Assembly: GCA_017407305.1 (NCBI GenBank) | Contig: JAFQWS010000011.1 | Coordinates: forward strand, 1 to 5,727 | DNA: 5,727 nt | Direction of reading: 5' to 3' | From: Clostridia bacterium | Lineage (GTDB): Bacteria; Bacillota; Clostridia; Christensenellales; CAG-314 | In this document: one piece after another, positions 1 to 5,244 of the stretch | How the letters are laid out: every line of letters starts with the position of its first letter | Position numbering within the stretch: position 1 is the stretch's first letter | Notes under the pieces: model-generated | Databases searched by the model: none | Seen by the model: the letters and a program-made list of their open reading frames with translations, nothing else | Told to the model about the DNA's origin: nothing | Made by a program: the position numbers and the translations under genes

Positions 1-1
1 C

Positions 2-1861
2 CCCGACTTCCCCACAGGTGGTTACGTAATCACCGACAACGGAAATGGTGGCGATGGTTTGGTGGAAGCATACGAAACGGGACGTGGCCGAATTTATATT
101 CGTGCCAAAGCACATATTGAAGCAGGCAACAACGACAGACACAACATTGTCTTTACTGAATTGCCCTATCAAGTCAACAAGGCAGATTTGCTCATCAAAA
201 TTGCCAACTTAAAAGACGAAAAGAAAGAACAACTTGCAGGCATTGCCGAAATTGTTGACGAAAGTGACAAAGACGGTATGCGTGCTGTCATCAAATTGCG
301 TGCAGGCACAGATCCCAATCAAGTGCTCAACTATTTGTATAAGCACACACAACTTCAAGTTTCCTACAACATCAACATGGTGGCAATTGCCGACGGCAAA
401 CCTCAACTTATGGGTTTGTTGGACATCATTGCCTACTACACGGCATATCAACGTGACGTAGTTTTGCGTAGAAGCAAGTTTGAACTTGCCGAAGCAAAAG
501 ACCGCGCACACATTTTGCAAGGCTTGGTCATTGCAGTCACCAACATTGACGAAGTGGTGGAAACAATCAAAAATGCCGAGTCAACAACAGATGCAAGATT
601 GAAATTGAGAAGTCGTTTTGAATTGAGCGAAAGACAAGCACAAGCCATTTTGGATTTGCGTTTGGCAAGAATTACCAAATTGGAAGTCACCAAACTTCAA
701 AAAGAACTTGCCGAACTTGAACAACGCATTGTTCGTCTCAACGAAATCATCAACAGCAAAAAAGAACAAATGAAGGTGGTCAAAGATGAATTGACGGAAA
801 TCAAACGTGCATACAAAACGGCACGCAGAAGTGCCATTGTACGTAACGCAAAAGATATCGTAGTTGATGACGAAACGGCAGAAAAACCTGTGGAAAACGT
901 AATTGTTGGTATTTCAGCCGACTACAAAATTAAACGTATTCCTGTCAAAAACTACAATATGTCCAATCGCGAAACGGTGTCCAGAAGCAATTTGAGCGAA
1001 GTGCTTATAGAGTGTATAGATACCAACACCGATTGCAAAGTTATCTTCTTCACCAACTTGGGCAACTGCTATCAATGCTTGGCAGGGGAATTGCCCGAAA
1101 CCAAGTATCGTGACGACGGCAAAGACATAAAGTCCATTTTCAAAACGTGCGAAATTGGCGAATATCCCATTTCCGCCTTTGCAATGGACAAAGCAAATAT
1201 GCCCGAAGGCGAATTGTTGTTCTTTACACGTCAAGGCATGGTAAAACGTTCTTCTTGGCAAGACTATTCCTTGCTCAAGAGTGTTTTCCAAGGTTTTAAA
1301 TCCAGCAAAGAATACGACGAACTTGTTGCCATCAAAGAAGCCGATCCCAAAGGTGAAATTTTCATTGTCACCAACAAAGGTGGCTGTGTCCGTTTTGATT
1401 TGAGCGAAGTGCCCGTTCAAGGCAGAGTGGCAGGTGGTGTAAAGGCAATTCAATTGGACGACACCGAATACGTCATTTGCTGTTGCCAATGCAAACAAGA
1501 CGGAACCATCTTGATGATTACCGACAAAGGCTATATGAAACGTCTCAACTGCGGTGACATCACCAAACACGGCAGAGCATGTAAATCGGCAAAAGGCACG
1601 GAATTTTCCTCTACAACAGGTGAAGAACTTGCATTTGCCTCTTACGTAGAAGGTGTGCATCACTACAACGTTGCTGTCAGTGACAAAGCCACCACGTTGA
1701 TTGTCAACACAGGCAGTGTATCGGTGGAATCCAAAAACCACAAAGGCAAGTTGCCTTCCGGTAAAAAAGGCTCAATCAACGTAGATTTGGTTTTGAGATA
1801 TCGCAAAAATCCCAACAAAATCTATCGTCCTTTGCAAAAACGTACTAAAAAGAGCAGATAA
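2..1861 (+). CDS. Type IIA DNA topoisomerase subunit A (GyrA/ParC family), 5'-truncated
   Basis: This is the DNA breakage-reunion subunit of gyrase or topoisomerase IV, which works with a GyrB/ParE ATPase partner on chromosomal DNA. The frame is open from the left edge, so the true start, the winged helix and the catalytic tyrosine lie outside. The 619 visible residues begin at PDFPTGG, a hallmark of the tower region. FTELPYQVNKADLL, DESDKDGMR, YNINMVAIADGKPQ and FELSERQAQAILDLRLARIT follow in family order. A charged coiled-coil segment spans about residues 223-272. From about residue 296 a C-terminal beta-pinwheel shows six blade-like repeats (for example FFTRQGMVKRSSWQDY and MITDKGYMKRLNCGDI). 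No QRRGGKG-type GyrA box is visible. That and the YNxNMVAI motif favour a ParC-like paralogue over true GyrA, but the paralogue is not settled, so no symbol is given. The CTD has about 12 cysteines and the rest none. The tail is strongly basic. A hairpin terminator follows at 1984. Confidence 0.95.
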   Translation, partial: PDFPTGGYVITDNGNGGDGLVEAYETGRGRIYIRAKAHIEAGNNDRHNIVFTELPYQVNKADLLIKIANLKDEKKEQLAGIAEIVDESDKDGMRAVIKLRAGTDPNQVLNYLYKHTQLQVSYNINMVAIADGKPQLMGLLDIIAYYTAYQRDVVLRRSKFELAEAKDRAHILQGLVIAVTNIDEVVETIKNAESTTDARLKLRSRFELSERQAQAILDLRLARITKLEVTKLQKELAELEQRIVRLNEIINSKKEQMKVVKDELTEIKRAYKTARRSAIVRNAKDIVVDDETAEKPVENVIVGISADYKIKRIPVKNYNMSNRETVSRSNLSEVLIECIDTNTDCKVIFFTNLGNCYQCLAGELPETKYRDDGKDIKSIFKTCEIGEYPISAFAMDKANMPEGELLFFTRQGMVKRSSWQDYSLLKSVFQGFKSSKEYDELVAIKEADPKGEIFIVTNKGGCVRFDLSEVPVQGRVAGGVKAIQLDDTEYVICCCQCKQDGTILMITDKGYMKRLNCGDITKHGRACKSAKGTEFSSTTGEELAFASYVEGVHHYNVAVSDKATTLIVNTGSVSVESKNHKGKLPSGKKGSINVDLVLRYRKNPNKIYRPLQKRTKKSR

Positions 1862-1877
1862 AACGTAAAGTATAACA

Positions 1878-1929
1878 GTGCATCACAACAAACGTCTAAT
1901 CCTCCAAAAAATAGATATTATTGATGCAC
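1878..1929. repeat. 8-bp inverted repeat GTGCATCA / TGATGCAC in the 3' trailer
   Basis: The arms lie at 1878-1885 and 1922-1929, separated by 36 bases. A smaller hairpin, ACTGC-AAAA-GCAGT, follows at 1933-1946. Neither is followed by a T-run, so neither looks like a terminator. They would lie in the 3' untranslated part of the topoisomerase mRNA, ahead of the terminator at 1984. A role in mRNA 3' stability is only a guess, and chance is a real alternative. No ribosome site or plausible gene was seen between 1862 and 1983. Confidence 0.3.
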
Positions 1930-1983
1930 GACACTGCAAAAGCAGTAAACAAAAAAAGCAAAAGACCTTTTTGCAATCAAAGA

Positions 1984-2013
1984 AAAAAGCCCAATCTTTT
2001 GATTGGGTTTTTT
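1984..2013 (+). terminator. Rho-independent terminator of the topoisomerase gene
   Basis: The stem CCCAATC (1990-1996) / GATTGGG (2001-2007) closes a TTTT loop. It is extended outward by a G-T pair and five A-T pairs, with an A-tract before and six Ts (2008-2013) after. It lies about 120 bases beyond the topoisomerase stop codon and upstream of the galU promoter, so it separates the two transcription units. The symmetric A and T tracts would also permit termination from the other strand. A competing AT-rich stem, TTTTTCAA (2009-2016) / TTGAAAAA (2025-2032), uses the same T-run. Confidence 0.85.
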
Positions 2014-2039
2014 CAATTTTTTACTTGAAAAATGGTAAA

Positions 2040-2112
2040 AAAATACCCTCTCCTTTCAAAATGGGTATTGACATAATAAATATTTATAGTAAAATAAAAG
2101 ATAGGGTATTTT
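2040..2112. repeat. Imperfect 17-bp inverted repeat flanking the galU promoter, with a third core copy
   Basis: The reverse complement of 2040-2056 is AAAGGAGAGGGTATTTT. Positions 2096-2112 read AAAAGATAGGGTATTTT, identical at 15 of 17 places. The whole -35 to -10 region lies between the two arms. A third copy of the core GGGTATT is at 2063-2069 and runs into the -35 box. With the core at 2104-2110, that makes three copies in about 70 bases (one inverted, two direct). The right arm spans the predicted transcription start, so the arms would not pair in the mRNA, and a protein-binding role on DNA is more plausible. It may be an operator, but no regulator is present to name. Confidence 0.45.
2068..2095 (+). 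promoter_or_regulatory. SigA-type promoter of galU-pepF
   Basis: The -35 box TTGACA (2068-2073) is a perfect consensus. A 16-base spacer leads to the -10 box TAAAAT (2090-2095), five of six consensus bases. Transcription should begin near 2102, giving a leader of about 40 bases before the galU ATG. The leader opens with a possible small hairpin, TAGGG (2102-2106) / CCCTA (2114-2118). No riboswitch-sized structure fits in so short a leader. The site lies downstream of the topoisomerase terminator and is the only good promoter seen ahead of galU. Confidence 0.75.
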
Positions 2113-2143
2113 GCCCTAAAACGTTTATTTAAGGAGAGAAAAC

Positions 2144-3013
2144 ATGGTAAAGAAAGCAGTTATTTTGGCAGCAGGAAAAGGCACAAGATTTTTGCCTTAC
2201 ACAAAGGCATATCCCAAAGAAATGCTTGCAGTCATTGACAAACCTGCATTGCAACTTACGGTAGAAGAACTTGTCGAATCGGGCATCAAAGACATCATGA
2301 TCATCATTTCCCCCGACAAACAAGGCATTGCCAACCACTTCAAACGTGACGACGAATACGAAGCAGAACTTCGTTCCAAAGGCAAGGACAAAGAAGCTGA
2401 TTTCGTTCATGAAATTGGACAACTTGCCAACATCAGCTATGGTTTCCAATACGTCATCAACGGCACAGGTGGTGCAGTTATGGTTGCAAAAGAATTTGTT
2501 GGCGACGAACCTTTTGCAGTTCTCAACGGCGACGACGTTATGTGGTGTCAAGACAACCCCGTCACAAAGCAATTGGTAGAAGCCTTTGACAAAGTTGGCA
2601 AATCGGTTGTTGGCGTACAAGCAGTTTCTCGCCAAGCCATTTCCAAATACGCAACTTGCAAACTCACGTCCAGCGACGGCAGATTGCACGGCATTGACGA
2701 CATCATCGAAAAACCCAGCCAAGACCAAATTTACTCTTTGTTGGCACCTTTGGGCAGATACGTACTTACCCCCGACATTTTTGACGTTATTGAACATCAC
2801 GTTCCCATCAATCGTGGCGAATATTTCTTGACCGACGCATTGAGATATCAAGCACAAAACGGTGGCATTTACGTATATGATTTTGAAGGCAAACGTTACG
2901 ACTTTGGTGACAAATTTGGTTATTTGAAAGCCGTCACCGAATATGGCACACGCCACAAGGAATTTGGACCTGACTACATTGAATTTTTGAAAGAATACGT
3001 AAAGACGCTTTAA
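2144..3013 (+). CDS. galU: UTP-glucose-1-phosphate uridylyltransferase
   Basis: This cytoplasmic enzyme makes UDP-glucose from UTP and glucose 1-phosphate. UDP-glucose feeds envelope polysaccharides, glycolipids and the Leloir pathway. The 289-residue length is normal for bacterial GalU. The nucleotide-binding loop AAGKGTRFLPYTKAYPKEML spans residues 9-28. GDEPFAVLNGDD places the metal-binding aspartates at 130-131. EKP is at 189-191, LGRYVLTPDIFDVI follows, then RGEYFLTDAL and FEGKRYDFGDKFGYLKA (D253, K257). The usual GLGHAV motif reads GTGGAV (107-112), with glycine in place of histidine, so fine specificity is worth a check. The GXGTRFLPxTK signature and the C-terminal KRYDxGDK block argue against RmlA or GlmU. 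ATG 2144 is chosen because AAGGAG at 2131-2136 sits seven bases upstream and the conserved N-terminus begins at residue 3. The gene uses no TTA, CTA or TCA codons. It is first in a probable two-gene operon with pepF. Confidence 0.96.
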   Translation: MVKKAVILAAGKGTRFLPYTKAYPKEMLAVIDKPALQLTVEELVESGIKDIMIIISPDKQGIANHFKRDDEYEAELRSKGKDKEADFVHEIGQLANISYGFQYVINGTGGAVMVAKEFVGDEPFAVLNGDDVMWCQDNPVTKQLVEAFDKVGKSVVGVQAVSRQAISKYATCKLTSSDGRLHGIDDIIEKPSQDQIYSLLAPLGRYVLTPDIFDVIEHHVPINRGEYFLTDALRYQAQNGGIYVYDFEGKRYDFGDKFGYLKAVTEYGTRHKEFGPDYIEFLKEYVKTL

Positions 3014-3026
3014 TAAGGAGACATCA

Positions 3027-4814
3027 ATGGAACAATACAAAAATCGTGCTGAAATTCCCGAAAAGTATAAGTGGAATTTAGGCGACATTTTCCCCACCGA
3101 ACAAGATTGGGAAGATGCTTTCAACAAAATGCAACAAGTTTTGCCCCAAGTGGTGCAATACAAGGGCAAACTCAACACCAAGGAAGTCATTTTGGACTAC
3201 TTCAAAAAATCTGACGATTTGGAAATTGAAATTGGCAAACTCTATTGCTATGCAATGATGAGTTACAACGAAGATGCACAAGACGCATCCAAACAAGGCA
3301 GATTTGCTCGCATATATGGATTGTTGACACAATTTTCTGCAATGTCGGCTTTTGTAGAACCCGAACTCAGCGAATTGAGTGAAGAACAACTCAAAGGTTT
3401 GATTGAAGACGCCGACTTTTCCGACTATGACGTCACTTTGAAATCCATTTTGAGAAACAAGGCACACGTTTTGAGCGAAGCCGAAGAAAAAATTTATGCT
3501 GATGCAGGTGGTTTGACTCACTATTTTTCCGAAGTTTTCAATCGTTTGGACAGTGGTGACATCCAATTTGGTACAATCAACGTGGATGGCAAGGAAGTTG
3601 CTTTGTCGCACGGAACCTACTCTCAACTTTTGCAACACAAAGACCAATCGGTCAGACGTGACGCTTTCAAAACCTACTACAAGGGATTTATCGACAAAAT
3701 CAACACAATTTCCGGTTTGTACGAAGGCAGCGTAAAATCCGACTGGTTCTATGCCAAAGGACACAAGTTCAATTCTTCCATGGAACGTGCATTGTTCTAT
3801 GAAGACGTTGACAAGGCAGTTTACGACAACCTTATCAATGCAATTCACTCCACCTTTAAACCTTTGCACGAATATATGCAATTGAGAAAGGACGTAATGG
3901 GCGTGGAAGAACTCAATATGTACGACTTGTACGTACCTATTTTTGAAAACGCCGACATTTCTTGTGAATACGAAGAAGCCGTGGAAATTGTCAAAGAAGG
4001 TTTGAAACCTTTGGGACAAGACTATCGCGAAATTATGGACACGGCATTTTCATCAAGATGGATTGACGTTTGCGAAACACCCACAAAACGTACCGGAGCA
4101 TATTCAATGGGCGTACACGGTGTTCACCCTTATATGTTGCTCAACTACCAAAAGACAACGCACGACATTTTCACCATTGCACACGAAATGGGACACTCCA
4201 TCCACACCTACTATTCGGAAAAGAAACAACCCATTGCAAAAGCAGGTTACAAAATTTTCGTGGCAGAAGTGGCATCAACTTGCAACGAAGTTTTGTTGCT
4301 CAACCACCTTTTGGCAAAAGAAAAGGACGTCAACGTCAAAAAGTTTTTGCTCAGTTACTATTTGGATATGTTGCGTACAACTATGTATCGCCAAGCAATG
4401 TTTGCCGAATTTGAAGCAATTGCTCACGACTTGGTGGAAAAGGGCGTTCCTTTGACAGCCAACAAACTCAACGAAGAATACTACAAACTCAACCAAATGT
4501 ACTACGGCCCTGCCGTTACTCACACGGACGAAATCAAATACGAATGGGCACGTATTCCTCACTTTTACAGAGCATTTTACGTTTACAAGTATTCCACAGG
4601 TATCATTTCAGCAGTTTGCCTTGCACAAAAGATTTTGAAAGAGGGCGACTCTGCAGTCAAAAAGTACAAAGAATTTTTGTCCTTGGGTGGCAGTATGGAT
4701 CCCGTTTCCGAATTGAAAGTGGCAGGTGTTGACTTGACCACAAAAGAACCTTTTGAAATTGTTGCAAAATCCTTTGAAGAAACTTTGCAACAACTCAAAG
4801 ACCTTTGCAAATAA
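3027..4814 (+). CDS. pepF: Oligoendopeptidase F (M3B zinc metallopeptidase)
   Basis: This cytoplasmic metallopeptidase hydrolyses internal bonds of short oligopeptides and is linked in other bacteria to peptide recycling and turnover. The 595 residues match the family's usual ~600. The zinc motif HEMGH is at residues 386-390 (H386, catalytic E387, H390). The third ligand is most likely E414, in IFVAEVASTCNE. The C-terminal signature RIPHFYRAFYVYKYSTGI spans 509-526 and includes the substrate-contacting His/Tyr cluster. The N-terminal ~200 residues (from IPEKYKWNLGDIFPTEQDW) form the helical PepF N-terminal domain. No signal peptide is seen. AAGGAG at 3015-3020 lies six bases before ATG 3027, and only 13 bases separate it from galU, so co-transcription is likely. 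No internal promoter stands out. A strong hairpin terminator follows 28 bases after the stop. No missing key residues or frameshifts were seen. Confidence 0.97.
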   Translation: MEQYKNRAEIPEKYKWNLGDIFPTEQDWEDAFNKMQQVLPQVVQYKGKLNTKEVILDYFKKSDDLEIEIGKLYCYAMMSYNEDAQDASKQGRFARIYGLLTQFSAMSAFVEPELSELSEEQLKGLIEDADFSDYDVTLKSILRNKAHVLSEAEEKIYADAGGLTHYFSEVFNRLDSGDIQFGTINVDGKEVALSHGTYSQLLQHKDQSVRRDAFKTYYKGFIDKINTISGLYEGSVKSDWFYAKGHKFNSSMERALFYEDVDKAVYDNLINAIHSTFKPLHEYMQLRKDVMGVEELNMYDLYVPIFENADISCEYEEAVEIVKEGLKPLGQDYREIMDTAFSSRWIDVCETPTKRTGAYSMGVHGVHPYMLLNYQKTTHDIFTIAHEMGHSIHTYYSEKKQPIAKAGYKIFVAEVASTCNEVLLLNHLLAKEKDVNVKKFLLSYYLDMLRTTMYRQAMFAEFEAIAHDLVEKGVPLTANKLNEEYYKLNQMYYGPAVTHTDEIKYEWARIPHFYRAFYVYKYSTGIISAVCLAQKILKEGDSAVKKYKEFLSLGGSMDPVSELKVAGVDLTTKEPFEIVAKSFEETLQQLKDLCK

Positions 4815-4842
4815 CCTTTCTCTTTACCTTAAGAATATCAAA

Positions 4843-4871
4843 AAAAAGGATGGTGCAAAACCATCCTTTTT
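4843..4871 (+). terminator. Rho-independent terminator of galU-pepF
   Basis: The stem GGATGGT (4848-4854) / ACCATCC (4860-4866) closes a GCAAA loop. It is extended by A-T pairs between 4843-4847 and the T-run 4867-4871. It starts 28 bases after the pepF stop codon. The A-tract on its other side means it may also stop transcription coming from the opposing - strand gene. Confidence 0.9.
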
Positions 4872-4876
4872 AATTG

Positions 4877-4913
4877 AAAACAAGCACTCGGCTTGTTGCC
4901 GAGTGCTTGTTTT
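4877..4913 (-). terminator. Long bidirectional terminator hairpin shared by convergent genes
   Basis: This is a perfect 16-bp stem. The left arm is 4877-4892 (AAAACAAGCACTCGGC), the loop TTGTT is 4893-4897, and the right arm 4898-4913 is the exact complement. T-runs appear at the 3' end on either strand. It is most naturally the terminator of the - strand small gene, whose TAA stop (4915-4913) touches the base of the stem. It also backs up the pepF terminator only five bases away. Confidence 0.88.
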
Positions 4914-5143
4914 TAGCAGTGGTATTTTTTGTTGGCAGAAAGACCGAAAACTTGTTCATAGCACAAAATTTTGTAAGTTTTTGCCAACCCTTCTCTTTTG
5001 TTGTGTCTAAACACAAGGTTTTTCATATATTCATCAGCCTTTGCCAATGCTTTTTCCAAGGTAGATGCCGTTGAATAAACGTCCAACAATTGAAAATTGC
5101 CGAATTTGTCCGTCAACGAGCAAACAACTTTAAAAATTTTCAT
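4913..5143 (-). CDS. Small hypothetical protein, 76 residues
   Basis: I do not recognise this protein family. Its reality is supported by AAGGAG (5155-5150) six bases before ATG 5143, a perfect-consensus promoter just upstream, a dedicated hairpin terminator at the stop codon, and TTG-dominated leucine usage like the housekeeping genes. The protein starts MKIFKVVCSLTDKFGNFQLL, which looks like a beta-hairpin. An amphipathic helix follows over about residues 24-42 (STASTLEKALAKADEYMKNL), then a basic segment HNKREGLAK and a further strand TYKILCYEQVFGL. It ends KKYHC, with a terminal cysteine. Lysine is abundant, and there is no signal peptide or membrane helix, so a small cytoplasmic alpha/beta protein is likely. 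Function is unknown. It is transcribed toward pepF and lies 99 bases downstream of the membrane-protein gene. Confidence 0.8.
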   Translation of the reverse strand: MKIFKVVCSLTDKFGNFQLLDVYSTASTLEKALAKADEYMKNLVFRHNKREGLAKTYKILCYEQVFGLSANKKYHC

Positions 5144-5173
5144 TTTTTTCTCCTTTTCAAAACGAACAAACGT

Positions 5174-5202
5174 ATTATATCAAAAAAATGCTTATTTGTC
5201 AA
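5174..5202 (-). promoter_or_regulatory. Perfect-consensus SigA promoter of the 76-residue gene
   Basis: Read on the - strand, TTGACA (5202-5197), a 17-base spacer and TATAAT (5179-5174) match the vegetative consensus at every position. Transcription should start near 5167, giving a leader of about 24 bases that contains the AAGGAG site. Such a promoter predicts strong expression unless it is repressed. The inverted repeats immediately upstream of the -35 box are candidate control sites. Confidence 0.88.
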
Positions 5203-5203
5203 A

Positions 5204-5232
5204 TTGTGAACAAAAATAAACAGCGTTCACAA
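5204..5232. promoter_or_regulatory. Perfect 8-bp inverted repeat abutting the -35 box
   Basis: TTGTGAAC (5204-5211) and GTTCACAA (5225-5232) are exact reverse complements 13 bases apart. They lie one base upstream of the -35 box of the small gene's promoter. Two readings are possible: a regulator site, or a weak terminator hairpin for the upstream - strand gene (only TTT follows on that strand). The arms resemble CRP half-sites, but the gap between TGTGA and TCACA is 17 bases rather than 6, so a CRP site is not supported. Confidence 0.5.
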
Positions 5233-5244
5233 AGTTTGTTTATT
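5215..5244. repeat. Second 8-bp inverted repeat, interlocked with the first
   Basis: AATAAACA (5215-5222) and TGTTTATT (5237-5244) are exact reverse complements. Their arms alternate with those of the TTGTGAAC/GTTCACAA pair, so the two stems cannot both form as simple hairpins. The right arm overlaps the stop codon of the upstream - strand gene. The stem is almost all A-T pairs, so chance is quite possible in this AT-rich gap. Confidence 0.35.

Noticed and set aside
914..1741. 275-codon antisense open frame in the topoisomerase gene
   Set aside because: Same codon-register shadow effect; no start signals or recognisable protein features.
2102..2118. Riboswitch or attenuator in the galU leader
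   Set aside because: The predicted leader is only about 40 bases, with a single 5-bp stem, too small for a known riboswitch class and without a following terminator.
1878..2132. 84-codon open frame on the + strand in the gap before galU
   Set aside because: It runs through the terminator hairpin and the galU promoter, has no Shine-Dalgarno site, and is a lysine-rich low-complexity translation of AT-rich DNA.
2129..3190. 353-codon antisense open frame covering galU
   Set aside because: It is in exact register with galU codons and exists only because galU lacks TTA, CTA and TCA. Its product is a Cys/Phe/Val-rich translation of complementary codons with no ribosome site or known motif.
3078..4019. 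313-codon antisense open frame in pepF
   Set aside because: Same shadow effect; it ends exactly at the first TTA codon of pepF.
4753..5074. Short + strand frames running from the pepF 3' end across the two hairpins and the small gene
   Set aside because: They cross both terminators, lack ribosome sites, and overlap the well-supported - strand gene.
5205..5231. CRP-like site (TGTGA ... TCACA)
   Set aside because: The half-sites are 17 bases apart instead of 6, so the geometry does not fit CRP-family binding.
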